Origin: Aphodosoma sp045600865
GTDB taxonomy: Bacteria; Bacteroidota; Bacteroidia; Bacteroidales; Paludibacteraceae
Length of the DNA stretch: 32,731 nucleotides
NCBI GenBank assembly: GCA_045600865.1
Contig: JAZRYS010000211.1
Span: 1-32,731, forward strand
Reading direction: 5' to 3'
Shown: positions 14,438 to 22,729 of the stretch, piece by piece
Layout: the number at the start of each line of letters is the position of its first letter
Numbering within the stretch: position 1 is the stretch's first letter
The notes under the pieces: generated by a model
The model's input: only the letters and a program-made list of their open reading frames with translations
Told to the model about the DNA's origin: nothing
The model's database searches: none
Program-made: the position numbers and the translations under genes

Positions 14438-14445
14438 CAAAATTA
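14438..14445 (-). promoter_or_regulatory. Promoter -7 box for the nucleotidyltransferase operon
   Basis: The minus strand reads TAATTTTG followed by CACC, matching TAnnTTTG, about 30 bases before the ATG. The distal TTTG is not clear. It lies 37 bp from the divergent box at 14482, so the two promoters must share or compete for the same region. Confidence 0.55.
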
Positions 14446-14481
14446 GTAATAATTTTTGACATGGAAGTCAGAAAAAAGTAT

Positions 14482-14489
14482 TATTTTTG
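14482..14489 (+). promoter_or_regulatory. Promoter -7 box for the EEP-family gene
   Basis: TATTTTTG followed by CAAC matches TAnnTTTG and ends 21 bases before the ATG at 14511. A TTTG at 14455-14458 is 23 bp upstream, slightly too far for the best fit. Confidence 0.55.
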
Positions 14490-14510
14490 CAACACATTTC
14501 CAAATGATTT

Positions 14511-15482
14511 ATGAAACTACTTTTCATCATGCTTCAGATGACAATTATGACCTACAATGTCGAGAACATGTTCGATACAAGACATGACTCGCTCAAGAAC
14601 GACTATGATTTCACGCCACAGTCTGAAAAGCAGTGGACGCAGGAACGTTACTACAAGAAAATCAACGATGTAATGAGGACTATCGTAAGTGCAGGAGAGG
14701 ATGGAGAATGGCCAATGCTTGTCGGCTTGTGCGAGGTTGAGAACGACTTTGTCCTCAAAAGCATGACAGACGGCAGCAGATACAGAAGACTCGGTTATGA
14801 ATATGTGCACTATGAGAGTCCTGACGCACGAGGCATCGACGTTGCTCTGTTATACAGGAAAGATTTGTTCACGCCTTTGCTGTCGCGACCTGTAGGTGTG
14901 AAACTGCCAGACGAGAAAGACACAAGAGACATTCTCTATGTATGCGGAACGACGAAAGACGGGACAATACTTCATGTCATAGAGACTCACATGCCATCAA
15001 GAAGAGGAGGCGCACAGGCAACGGAAGGCAACAGAATGACTGTTGCAGAAAAGATAAAAATGATTACTGACAGCATCTTTGCGCTTGACATAAACGCCGC
15101 AATAATCATAATGGGAGACATGAACGACAACCCTGACAACAAAGCCCTGCATAAGACATTGGGTGTCATGCCTACAGGAGGCAGCGTTTATGAAAACGGC
15201 GTACTGTACAACCTTATGTGGGATGGTTTCCCCACAACAGATGCACAGGAAGGTTCATATTACCATTCAGGAGAATGGGAAATTCTTGACCAGATTATCG
15301 TCTCTGGTGCATTGCTTAACGGAAGTCTGAAGATTCAGGCAAGCAAGAAAGCAGATGTGTTCGACCCATGGTGGCTGAAAAACAAAGAAGGCGCCCCGAA
15401 GAGAACTTATCTCGGGAACACCTACCAAGGTGGAATATCTGACCATTTCCCTGTCAAGGCGAAGTTAATCTATAACGACTAA
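14511..15482 (+). CDS. Endonuclease/exonuclease/phosphatase-fold protein
   Basis: The 323-residue protein has all the ordered motifs of the EEP superfamily: MTYNVENMFD (about 13-22), LCEVEN (metal Glu), DVALLYRKD, IETHMPSRRGG (catalytic His), IIMGDMNDNP (Asp/Asn pair), and GGISDHFPV (C-terminal Asp-His). The fold covers DNases, phosphoinositide- or sphingomyelin-type phosphatases and others; the substrate is not evident. The N-terminus (MKLLFIMLQM) is slightly hydrophobic but too short to be a convincing signal peptide. The gene is monocistronic, divergent from the nucleotidyltransferase operon, and followed by a 323-bp repeat-rich spacer. Confidence 0.88.
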   Translation: MKLLFIMLQMTIMTYNVENMFDTRHDSLKNDYDFTPQSEKQWTQERYYKKINDVMRTIVSAGEDGEWPMLVGLCEVENDFVLKSMTDGSRYRRLGYEYVHYESPDARGIDVALLYRKDLFTPLLSRPVGVKLPDEKDTRDILYVCGTTKDGTILHVIETHMPSRRGGAQATEGNRMTVAEKIKMITDSIFALDINAAIIIMGDMNDNPDNKALHKTLGVMPTGGSVYENGVLYNLMWDGFPTTDAQEGSYYHSGEWEILDQIIVSGALLNGSLKIQASKKADVFDPWWLKNKEGAPKRTYLGNTYQGGISDHFPVKAKLIYND

Positions 15483-15568
15483 CCCAAAGGCATAACGATT
15501 TGTTAATCTATTTAACATCATCGTTAGCGCTCACAACAAAAGCCAAACCGTCAACGAAAAACCGAAGT

Positions 15569-15732
15569 AAGTCCGATGTAAGTCTGATATGACTCTTATG
15601 TAAGTCCCATTAACCTCCCATTAATGTCCCATTAACGTCCCATTAATAATGGGACGTTAATGGGTGATATTTGGTGAGTAAATGATGTTTACATAAGAGT
15701 CACATCGGAGTCACATAAGTGTTACTCCGATG
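15569..15732. repeat. 11-bp-period repeat array with nested inverted repeats
   Basis: Seven consecutive 11-mers run from 15569 to 15645: AAGTCCGATGT, AAGTCTGATAT, GACTCTTATGT, AAGTCCCATTA, ACCTCCCATTA, ATGTCCCATTA, ACGTCCCATTA. Four more, in opposite sense, fill 15689-15732: TTACATAAGAG, TCACATCGGAG, TCACATAAGTG, TTACTCCGATG. An 18-bp perfect inverted repeat with a 1-nt centre lies at 15628-15664, and an outer 14-bp perfect pair at 15590-15603 / 15689-15702. TCCGATGT (15572-15579) also pairs with ACATCGGA (15702-15709). No gene is seen in the 15483-15805 spacer; the array lies between two convergent genes. Confidence 0.9.
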
Positions 15733-15805
15733 TTGCAACGAACTGGCAAAGGTTGTTCTTTGCAAATATTAACTATTTGTCATAGCAAATAATCAGGAGT
15801 CAAAA

Positions 15806-16423
15806 TCATTTGATGTTAATGCTGAACATCTCACGGTCTTCGAGAAAGCCAGTCAAGTTATCTCCAATCTGAAGTGCCGATACTCCTGCAGGCGTGCCTG
15901 TATATATAAGGTCGCCCTCCTTGAAAGTGAAGAACTGCGAAATATATGCTATTATCTCATCTATCTTGAATAGCATGTCACCAGAGTAACCTTGCTGCTG
16001 GACTTGACCATTCTTGAGCAGATGGAAATGAAGGTCATGGATATCCTTGTTTAACTCAGCAAGAGAAATAAAGCGGCTGAGGGCAGCAGAATTGTCAAAT
16101 GCCTTGGCTATCTCCCAGGGAGCGCCCTTTTCCTTACACTGGTTCTGCAGGTCACGTGCAGTAAAATCTATTCCCAAAGCCACCTCACCGTAATAACGAT
16201 GAGCGAACTTAGGCTGTATGTTGCGTCCTACACGGTTGATACGGACAACAAGTTCAACCTCATGTTCCAACTGGTTTGAAAAATGAGGGAGAAAAAACGG
16301 ACGGTTGTCACGAAGAAGTGCCGTTTCCGGTTTCATGAAAAGGGTCATCTGCCCAGGACGTTCAACACGTCCCATCTCTGAATTATGTTTTGGGTAGTTC
16401 CACCCTATGCAGAATATCTTCAT
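15806..16423 (-). CDS. Fumarylacetoacetate hydrolase-family protein
   Basis: The 205-residue protein is a small member of the FAH superfamily, which hydrolyses, decarboxylates or tautomerises beta-keto acids using a divalent metal. Seen are IGWNYPKHNSEMG near the N-terminus, the metal-ligand segment LEHEVELVVRI with the E-x-E pair, ALGIDFTARDLQ with the Asp ligand, and the late IYTGTPAGVSALQIGD. It is about the length of the single-domain forms, where oxaloacetate decarboxylase or acylpyruvase activities are known, but the substrate is not readable here. It is the last gene of a four-gene minus-strand operon and starts 2 bp after the SUI1 gene. Confidence 0.88.
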   Translation of the reverse strand: MKIFCIGWNYPKHNSEMGRVERPGQMTLFMKPETALLRDNRPFFLPHFSNQLEHEVELVVRINRVGRNIQPKFAHRYYGEVALGIDFTARDLQNQCKEKGAPWEIAKAFDNSAALSRFISLAELNKDIHDLHFHLLKNGQVQQQGYSGDMLFKIDEIIAYISQFFTFKEGDLIYTGTPAGVSALQIGDNLTGFLEDREMFSINIK

Positions 16424-16425
16424 AG

Positions 16426-16737
16426 TTACTTCACATTATAGCCGAGAGATGCAAGTATTTCCTTTACTTGCTGAACTTTGTCACCTTGTATAAGAATTTC
16501 GCCGCCACGTGCAGAGCCACCCACCCCACAACGTGTCTTGAGTGTCTTGGCAAGTTGCTGAAGGTCGTCATCCGAGCCTACAAAACCAAGGACCATTGTG
16601 GCTGTTTTGCCTCCATGGCCTTTACGTTCCATCTGGACATGAAGACGTTGCTGCGAAGGAGAAAGTGTCTCTGGCTGGTCATCCGCTCCTTCTGAAGCGA
16701 GTTTCATCAAATCTTTATTTGTCGAAAAGACTAACAT
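16426..16737 (-). CDS. SUI1/YciH-family translation factor-like protein
   Basis: The 103-residue protein matches the bacterial SUI1 (eIF1-like, YciH) family. The C-terminal domain shows LHVQMERKGHGGKTATMVLG, TRCGVGGSARGGEILIQGD and VKEILASLGYNVK, the usual conserved blocks. In bacteria this family is thought to affect start-site selection, but it is not essential where tested. It sits 3 bp after the DUF2027-Smr gene and 2 bp before the FAH gene. Confidence 0.9.
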   Translation of the reverse strand: MLVFSTNKDLMKLASEGADDQPETLSPSQQRLHVQMERKGHGGKTATMVLGFVGSDDDLQQLAKTLKTRCGVGGSARGGEILIQGDKVQQVKEILASLGYNVK

Positions 16738-16740
16738 AAC

Positions 16741-17835
16741 TTAGTGATTTATAGTTATCATGGTTGCGCCAAAGCCATATTTCTGGAAGTTGGCATCTTG
16801 GGATGTACACTTCGGATAATATAATTTCAGCTGACGGAGAAGTTCTTGACGCAATTTACCCTCGCCTTTACCATGAATGAATACAATCTTAGTACCATTA
16901 TGACGAAGATTTGCACGCATGACCTCATTGAATTTCTCTATCTGATAATCCAGCATGTCTTTTGGCGAAAGTCCATTTGTATTATCAAGCAACTCATTTA
17001 TATGGAGGTCAACTTCTATTAGTTCCGGACGTTGGTTGGGTTTTGACACGTGGGGATTTGACGAACGAGAATCCTTGTCTGATTTGTCAATACGAGCCTT
17101 CGAGCGTTGGCTTTTACCATTGAATGCAGGAAGTTCCTGCAACACGTCTGCCACCGAGAAATCCTTGCGCACGATAGGTTCAAGTATTGCCTGCTGGTCG
17201 AAGAAATCATTCTCTACAAAAGAATGGAGTTTGAAGAAACGTGACATGTTAATCTTCATTGCCACGTCAATGGCAGGCTTGAAGTCATAATCGTATTTCT
17301 TGTAGGCAAAGCCCTGAATGCGGAGATTCTGATAGTCAGAAAGAGACTCTTGAGTCAACTGGCAAAGAAAGATTTTTGTCTGAGGCTCTATACAATCAAC
17401 GAAACGGGATTTCAGTTTCTCGCCGGCAGAAGCTATGACAAACGAGAAATAATAGTTTGAATCGTTAATCAGATAAAGTTCAAAACCTGATTCCTGAAGA
17501 TTGCGGTTGTTGTCTGCCACAAAAGCGAGATACAAGGAAAGTTGCTCTCCCTCCTTTGTTTCATAATTATGTCCGAGTTCGTATTCAGGCTCTTTCTTTT
17601 CAGGTTGAAGGGCAGGCTGAGAAGTCTTTGCTGCATCAGCATCCTTCTTCTTTGTCCTGTCCTCAACCACAAAGTTATATTGATTGGTAGGTTCAACAAC
17701 CACCACATCAGAAATAAGCACAGGAGTTTCAAAACCATCCTGATCCTCCACCAACACAATATTCTTGCCTTGGAAAGCCTTCACCACCCCACTCCCAACA
17801 GAATTGAGGAAGCGCACATTATCACCTACTTTCAT
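16741..17835 (-). CDS. DUF2027 and Smr domain protein
   Basis: The 364-residue protein starts with a small beta-rich module (MKVGDNVRFLNSVGSG; about 1-50), followed by a charged low-complexity linker (about 60-90). A DUF2027-like domain (about 95-230) and a second linker rich in Ser, Lys and Asp (about 240-275) come next. It ends in a C-terminal Smr domain (about 275-364) with DLHINEL, FIHGKGEGKLR and the last GATMITI. Smr domains are nicking nucleases or RNA/DNA-binding modules, as at the end of MutS2. There is no MutS ATPase here. This domain pairing is familiar in Bacteroidota. It lies 12 bp after the T9SS plug gene and 3 bp before SUI1. Confidence 0.85.
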   Translation of the reverse strand: MKVGDNVRFLNSVGSGVVKAFQGKNIVLVEDQDGFETPVLISDVVVVEPTNQYNFVVEDRTKKKDADAAKTSQPALQPEKKEPEYELGHNYETKEGEQLSLYLAFVADNNRNLQESGFELYLINDSNYYFSFVIASAGEKLKSRFVDCIEPQTKIFLCQLTQESLSDYQNLRIQGFAYKKYDYDFKPAIDVAMKINMSRFFKLHSFVENDFFDQQAILEPIVRKDFSVADVLQELPAFNGKSQRSKARIDKSDKDSRSSNPHVSKPNQRPELIEVDLHINELLDNTNGLSPKDMLDYQIEKFNEVMRANLRHNGTKIVFIHGKGEGKLRQELLRQLKLYYPKCTSQDANFQKYGFGATMITINH

Positions 17836-17847
17836 ATATTGTTAAAT

Positions 17848-19143
17848 TTATTTTTCTATTACTTGATAGCCGACAAGTCTGTCATATCTATCACTCACAC
17901 TGCGATAATACACAAACACTTCATAACTATTGCGGGTTTGCCAGAAAGAGCCTTCAACTGGACGTAGGGAAGTATTCAGTTTATTGTCAACCCAGATATA
18001 CTGATAGTTTATACCACCTTGTTTCAGAAGCATTTCAAGATGATAGGAGTTTGTCTTCGCATCATAGAGCATACGCGAACGAGAGTCAATAGAGTTATAA
18101 TTCATCTCGCCGATGACATAAATACCCGGGAGTTTGCTATTAATCTGTCCAAACTTAGACGAAGGAGATGTATTTGGATCACGTGGCAAACCTTCGTTCA
18201 GCAGAGTAAAATGCACCCAGACGTATTCTGCTTCAAGGTCAGAATATTCTCCAGACCCCTGACGGTTGACAACGTATGCGCCATGTGCATCTTCGTAGTC
18301 TCGCCAAGCGTATGACATTGGAATATAATTAGGTTCAAGCAGCACATGGTATATCGAATCATCATACACAAAACGGTCTATGCCTGAGCCATACGTATAA
18401 CGGGACGAAAAATCAACCGTCCTGTACTGATTTCCTGCCTCGAAGGTTAGTAGCGGAAGATTGCGATAACGAAGGGTCGAGCCTTGCACCATGGTAGGAT
18501 GGTCTATCATCACCTGGTTGTCGCGACGACCATTCTGATATACCGCCACGTGAAAATCATTCATCACGTCGCGAGGAGAAAGAACCTTTGTATCAATATC
18601 AAACTCCAGCTGCTGATATTCTCCATTTATACCTTTCAGTGTATTTGCAGTATAGTCACCCGAAACAAAAGCCAGAGGTTCGACGAGCGAGAAACATGCT
18701 ACAGCCACAACACCCTCTTCAAAATCATTGTCTCTTGCTATCATGACAGCATAATTACCGCTGCAGGTAAGGCGCACATCGTCATTTGGAAAAGCAAGAC
18801 GATAATGAATGTATGGGATAGGCATGACACCAGAGTTTTCATAATCTGTCAGCATGTTGCCATCCATTCCGTCAAGATACTCCATAGACATTAACGAAGA
18901 CTGACGCCAATTTGCATCACAATGGATAACCTTGTAATAATAGTTGTATGACGAAGTAGAAAGGTCGTCAAAAGAGATTTCGACAACATCATCACCACCC
19001 AAAGCAGCCACAGGACGTGCCAGTTGGTCACCATTGACAGCTACACGAACAGTTGCCACGCCACAATCCGGAGTGACTGTAGTATATAATGAATGCGACA
19101 ATAATGCACTAAGACTCAAAAGAATAGAGCAGAGCAAAGACAT
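17848..19143 (-). CDS. Type IX secretion system plug protein (DUF5103 family)
   Basis: In the type IX secretion translocon of Bacteroidota, a plug protein blocks the periplasmic side of the large SprA channel until substrate is loaded. This 431-residue protein has a signal peptide (about 1-22) and the family's beta-rich two-domain layout. Conserved pieces are YYKVIHCDANWRQSSLMSMEYLDG (split around residues 70-95), FPNDDVRLTCSGNYAVMI, and the late DSRSRMLYDAKTNSYHLEMLLKQGGINYQY. I chose the ATG at 19143: the upstream in-frame TTG at 19173 is part of the TAnnTTTG promoter box (19171-19178). It is the first gene of the minus operon. Confidence 0.85.
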   Translation of the reverse strand: MSLLCSILLSLSALLSHSLYTTVTPDCGVATVRVAVNGDQLARPVAALGGDDVVEISFDDLSTSSYNYYYKVIHCDANWRQSSLMSMEYLDGMDGNMLTDYENSGVMPIPYIHYRLAFPNDDVRLTCSGNYAVMIARDNDFEEGVVAVACFSLVEPLAFVSGDYTANTLKGINGEYQQLEFDIDTKVLSPRDVMNDFHVAVYQNGRRDNQVMIDHPTMVQGSTLRYRNLPLLTFEAGNQYRTVDFSSRYTYGSGIDRFVYDDSIYHVLLEPNYIPMSYAWRDYEDAHGAYVVNRQGSGEYSDLEAEYVWVHFTLLNEGLPRDPNTSPSSKFGQINSKLPGIYVIGEMNYNSIDSRSRMLYDAKTNSYHLEMLLKQGGINYQYIWVDNKLNTSLRPVEGSFWQTRNSYEVFVYYRSVSDRYDRLVGYQVIEK

Positions 19144-19170
19144 AACTGGAGTTTTTGAACATTGATGGTG

Positions 19171-19178
19171 CAAAATTA
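19171..19178 (-). promoter_or_regulatory. Promoter -7 box for the T9SS plug operon
   Basis: The minus strand reads TAATTTTG followed by CACC, matching TAnnTTTG, 27 bases before the ATG at 19143. It lies back to back with the box at 19226 in a 129-bp divergent spacer. Confidence 0.6.
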
Positions 19179-19225
19179 TAATTTTTTTTTCAATTAAAGT
19201 GGCTCTCTGTATGGAAAAAAATTAG

Positions 19226-19233
19226 TAATTTTG
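19226..19233 (+). promoter_or_regulatory. Promoter -7 box for the carboxynorspermidine dehydrogenase gene
   Basis: TAATTTTG followed by CAGG matches TAnnTTTG, 39 bases before the ATG at 19273. An upstream in-frame GTG at 19246 would leave almost no leader, so the ATG is preferred. Confidence 0.6.
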
Positions 19234-19272
19234 CAGGTCTAATTTGTGGAATATAATATTGAGATTGGGAAA

Positions 19273-20484
19273 ATGGGTAAAGTACTGATTATCGGAGCGG
19301 GAGGCGTAGGAACAGTAACTGCGCACAAGGTGGCTCAGAACAGCAATGTGTTCACTGAAATCATGCTGGCAAGCCGTACAAAGAGCAAATGCGATGCTAT
19401 TGCTGCAGACATCAAGCGCAGATACAATGTTGACATCAAGACTGCACAGGTTGACGCAGACAATGTTGAAGAACTGGTGAAACTGTTCAAGAGTTTCGGT
19501 CCTAAGCTGGTCATCAATGTGGCACTTCCCTATCAGGACCTCACAATCATGGAGGCTTGTCTGCAGGCTGGATGCAACTACCTTGACACAGCAAACTATG
19601 AGCCAAAAGACGAAGCACATTTTGAATATTCATGGCAGTGGGCATTCCACGACAGGTTTAAGGAAGCAGGATTATGTGCTATATTGGGTTGCGGTTTCGA
19701 CCCAGGCTGCTGCAGCGTCTATACAGCTTACGCAGCAAAGCACCACTTTGACGAGATGCACACCCTCGACATCGTAGATTGCAACGCCGGCGATCACCAC
19801 AAGGCTTTTGCCACAAACTTCAACCCTGAAATCAACATACGCGAGATAACACAGGAAGGACGTTACTATCTCGACGGAAAATGGGTCAAGACCGGAGCAC
19901 TTGAGATTCACAAGACTCTTAATTATCCAGAGATTGGTCCGAAGGAGTCTTACCTGATGTATCACGAGGAACTTGAATCTTTGGTAAAGAACTACCCTAC
20001 CCTCAAACGTGCAAGATTCTGGATGACTTTTGGTCAGGAATATCTCACTCACTTGAGAGTTATCCAAGATATAGGCATGGCACGTATTGACGAGATTGAC
20101 TACAACGGCATGAAGATTGTCCCATTGCAGTTCCTCAAGGCAGTGCTGCCACAGCCTGAACAGCTCGGTGAGAACTATACTGGTTACACATCTATCGGCT
20201 GTCGCATACGTGGTATCAAAGACGGCAAAGAGCGCACATATTATATTTACAACAACTGTTCTCATCACGAAGCATACCTTGAGACTGGCACTCAGGGTGT
20301 AAGCTACACAACAGGTGTTCCTGCAATGACTGGTGCATACATGTTCATGACCGGACAATGGGGAGGTGCAGGTGTATTTAATGTTGAGCAGTTCGACCCA
20401 GATCCATTCCTCAAGAAGGTGGCAGAGAGTGGTCTGCCTTGGCATGAAGTTATCGACGGTGACATCGAAATGGAGAAACTATGA
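19273..20484 (+). CDS. Carboxynorspermidine dehydrogenase (saccharopine dehydrogenase family)
   Basis: This enzyme reductively condenses diaminopropane or putrescine with aspartate semialdehyde to carboxy(nor)spermidine, the polyamine route common in Bacteroidota. The 403-residue protein opens with MGKVLIIGAGGVGTVTAHKV, a Rossmann NAD(P)-binding loop (GxGGVG, 8-13). It continues with LASRTKSKCDAI and NVALPYQDLTIMEACL. Further on are GCGFDPGCCSVYTAYA, a DCNAGDH motif and a C-terminal GAYMFMTGQWGGAGVFNVEQ. Length and motifs fit carboxynorspermidine rather than saccharopine dehydrogenase, though the substrate is inferred. The partner decarboxylase is not in the window. Its last 4 bases overlap the pheS start (ATGA), so the two are translationally coupled. 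Confidence 0.88.
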   Translation: MGKVLIIGAGGVGTVTAHKVAQNSNVFTEIMLASRTKSKCDAIAADIKRRYNVDIKTAQVDADNVEELVKLFKSFGPKLVINVALPYQDLTIMEACLQAGCNYLDTANYEPKDEAHFEYSWQWAFHDRFKEAGLCAILGCGFDPGCCSVYTAYAAKHHFDEMHTLDIVDCNAGDHHKAFATNFNPEINIREITQEGRYYLDGKWVKTGALEIHKTLNYPEIGPKESYLMYHEELESLVKNYPTLKRARFWMTFGQEYLTHLRVIQDIGMARIDEIDYNGMKIVPLQFLKAVLPQPEQLGENYTGYTSIGCRIRGIKDGKERTYYIYNNCSHHEAYLETGTQGVSYTTGVPAMTGAYMFMTGQWGGAGVFNVEQFDPDPFLKKVAESGLPWHEVIDGDIEMEKL

Positions 20485-21491
20485 AACAAAAGATTGAAGA
20501 TTTAATAAAGATTGTCGAAGGATTAGATGCACACACAGCCGAAGAGCTGGAAAACATCCGACTGAAATACCTCAGCAAGAAAGGTGAGATAACAGAACTC
20601 TTCAACGAGTTTCGCAATGTACCGAAAGAGGAGAAAAGCGGACTCGGAAAACGTCTCAATATTCTGAGAGACATGGCGCAAGCACGCATGACTGAGTTGA
20701 GAGAGAAGATTGAGGCTATGAAAGAAGAGGCAGACCGTCTTGACCTCACACGCACTGCTGAGCCAATACAGCTCGGCACACGTCATCCTCTGTCGCTTGT
20801 GCGTCAGGAAATAATCGACATCTTCTCACGCATTGGATTTACCGTGGCAGAAGGACCTGAGATTGAAGATGACTGGCATGTCTTTGGAGCGTTGAATTTC
20901 CCGCCAGAACACCCTGCACGCGACATGCAAGATACATTCTTCATCGAGAAGAACCCAGACATATTGCTGCGTACACATACTTCAAGTGTACAAACACACG
21001 TGATGACGACACAGAAACCTCCTATCCGTGTTCTCTGTCCAGGGCGTGTATATAGAAATGAGGCCATTTCTGCACGTGCACACTGCTTCTTCCATCAGGT
21101 GGAAGGTCTCTACATCGACAAGAACGTCTCTTTTGCCGACCTCAAGCAGGCTTTGCTCTATTTTGCCCGCGAGATGTTCGGCGAAGACACAAAGATAAGG
21201 CTCCGCCCATCCTACTTTCCATTCACCGAACCATCGGCCGAAATGGATATCTCCTGCAACATCTGTGGTGGCAAGGGATGCGCCTTCTGCAAGCAGACAG
21301 GTTGGGTAGAAATATTGGGTTGCGGTATGGTTGACCCCAACGTGCTTGAAGCTTGCGGTATAGACTCTAAGGTTTATACAGGCTACGCCTTCGGCATGGG
21401 CGTTGAGAGAATAACAAACTTAAAATATCAGGTAAAAGACCTTAGATTGTTCTCTGAAAACGATGTAAGATTCCTGGAACAATTTAAATAA
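20481..21491 (+). CDS. pheS: Phenylalanine--tRNA ligase alpha subunit
   Basis: PheS is the catalytic subunit of the alpha2beta2 synthetase that charges tRNA-Phe. The 336-residue protein has the N-terminal coiled-coil arm (about 1-90), then the class II core: motif 1 near LSLVRQEIIDIFSRIGF, VAEGPEIEDDWHVFGALN, motif 2 in RVLCPGRVYRNEAISARAHC, the Phe-binding FHQVEGLYID, PSYFPFTEPSAEMD, and motif 3 in GYAFGMGVERI. A Cys cluster (CNICGGKGCAFC) lies before motif 3, as in the subset of PheS with a zinc-finger-like insert. The start overlaps the previous stop by 4 bp. The beta subunit is not adjacent. Confidence 0.96.
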   Translation: MKQKIEDLIKIVEGLDAHTAEELENIRLKYLSKKGEITELFNEFRNVPKEEKSGLGKRLNILRDMAQARMTELREKIEAMKEEADRLDLTRTAEPIQLGTRHPLSLVRQEIIDIFSRIGFTVAEGPEIEDDWHVFGALNFPPEHPARDMQDTFFIEKNPDILLRTHTSSVQTHVMTTQKPPIRVLCPGRVYRNEAISARAHCFFHQVEGLYIDKNVSFADLKQALLYFAREMFGEDTKIRLRPSYFPFTEPSAEMDISCNICGGKGCAFCKQTGWVEILGCGMVDPNVLEACGIDSKVYTGYAFGMGVERITNLKYQVKDLRLFSENDVRFLEQFK

Positions 21492-21520
21492 GTTAAATCA
21501 AACACATTATTATATCAATT

Positions 21521-22219
21521 ATGAAACATGTAATTCGCATTCTGTTGTGTGTGGCCATCGTAGCAATGGCATACCTTTGCGTAATGAGCATCATGACTCC
21601 AATCAATTTCGACAATGAACGGGCAGTCCGCGAGACAGCAATCATCAAGAACCTCGTTGACATACGCAATGTCGAGATTGAGTACAAGAAAATCAATGGT
21701 CACTATTGTCCAAACGCAGACTCATTGGTTGCATTCATCGAGTTTGGCAAAGTACCTATGATTATGAAAGAGGGAACATTGACCGACGAACAGATGAAAA
21801 ACGGACTTACGGAAAAAAAGGCTGCTGCAATTGTACGTAGCGGCAATGCAAAAGAAATTGCTGAGAATGGCCTTCAGGGTTTCCGCCGTGATACAGCCTT
21901 TGTATCAGTTTACGAGGCATTGTTCGCTGACAAATACACATTGGAAGAGGCAAAAGCCATTGTCTATGTTCCATATACAGACAACCTGACTTTTGAATTT
22001 GATACTGCCAGCTATGTCAACATGACCACTGGTATAGTGACTCCACTGGTTCAGGTAGGTACTTCTTACGATTCTTACCTCGGTGACCTCAATCACCAGC
22101 AGTTGGTCAACCTTAAGGACAAAGAGGCAAAATTGCAGGAACTCAAGGAAGACCAATATCTTGGCATTCGTTTTGGTTCGATAGTCGAGTCAAACAACAA
22201 CGCTGGAAACTGGGAATAA
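21521..22219 (+). CDS. Membrane-anchored protein of unknown function
   Basis: The 232-residue protein has one N-terminal hydrophobic helix (about 5-27) followed by a soluble part. After the helix there is an amphipathic segment (VRETAIIKNLVDIRNVEIEY), then NGHYCPNADSLVAFIE, then charged helices and a beta-rich end. The helix plus Y-x-x-x-NGHY pattern recalls type II pseudopilins, but there is no prepilin-peptidase site at the N-terminus, so I do not assign it. It lies 29 bp after pheS and overlaps the reading frame of the DUF3822-like gene. A periplasmic or surface role is likely from the anchor only. Confidence 0.7.
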   Translation: MKHVIRILLCVAIVAMAYLCVMSIMTPINFDNERAVRETAIIKNLVDIRNVEIEYKKINGHYCPNADSLVAFIEFGKVPMIMKEGTLTDEQMKNGLTEKKAAAIVRSGNAKEIAENGLQGFRRDTAFVSVYEALFADKYTLEEAKAIVYVPYTDNLTFEFDTASYVNMTTGIVTPLVQVGTSYDSYLGDLNHQQLVNLKDKEAKLQELKEDQYLGIRFGSIVESNNNAGNWE

Positions 22220-22715
22220 AATATCAGGAAACAACTTTTCTGCTGGACAGGTTAAAACTCTGCCCAGCGATTGTTGTTTTAAGGAGAATGACATATTTGC
22301 CATTGTCCCAAACGAGCTGCTGACCAATGACAATGCTGCCGACTTCCTGCCTAAAGAGAAGCATTTAAGACGAAAGTTATCCATTGATACAGTGAGGATT
22401 GACGACAATGTCTCTGTTGTTGGCATGTGCAGTGAAAGCCACCCAATAGTACAGCTCTTACGACTGTCACTCACTGATGAGAAGGCCAACATTGCCCTGC
22501 ATGTTGCAGAAAGCAAAATGTATGTAGTGGCAACAGCCAAAAGAAATGTTCTTTTCGCAAACCGCTTTGAGGTCAAATGCGATGAAGACATTTTGTACTA
22601 TCTTCTTGCAGTCTGCGAACATCTGGAGTTGTCTGCTTCTCAGACATCCGTAATGACAATATCAACAGCACCTGACTTAATCAAGAAGTATTTCGAAGTC
22701 CGAATAAAATTTTAA
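22203..22715 (+). CDS. DUF3822-like protein with unclear start
   Basis: The frame is open from 22185 to the TAA at 22713-22715. The C-terminal half reads like DUF3822: ANIALHVAESKMYVVATAK, FANRFEVKCDEDILYYLL. The upstream part also looks like protein and family-like (NDIFAIVPNELLTN, DFLPKEKHLRRKL). No ATG or TTG lies in frame; the only conventional start is GTG at 22392, which would leave 107 residues and drop that conserved part. I place the start at the CTG at 22203, which overlaps the end of the preceding gene, but an ATA or other rare start, or an ancestral truncation, is possible. DUF3822 proteins often precede rsmD in Bacteroidota, which begins 14 bp after its stop. Confidence 0.6.
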   Translation: METGNKISGNNFSAGQVKTLPSDCCFKENDIFAIVPNELLTNDNAADFLPKEKHLRRKLSIDTVRIDDNVSVVGMCSESHPIVQLLRLSLTDEKANIALHVAESKMYVVATAKRNVLFANRFEVKCDEDILYYLLAVCEHLELSASQTSVMTISTAPDLIKKYFEVRIKF

Positions 22716-22729
22716 TAAAAAAGTCCAAG

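Noticed and set aside
21521..22219. Type II/IV pseudopilin assignment
   Set aside because: The N-terminal helix and an NGHY motif are suggestive, but no prepilin peptidase cleavage site or pilus genes are present.
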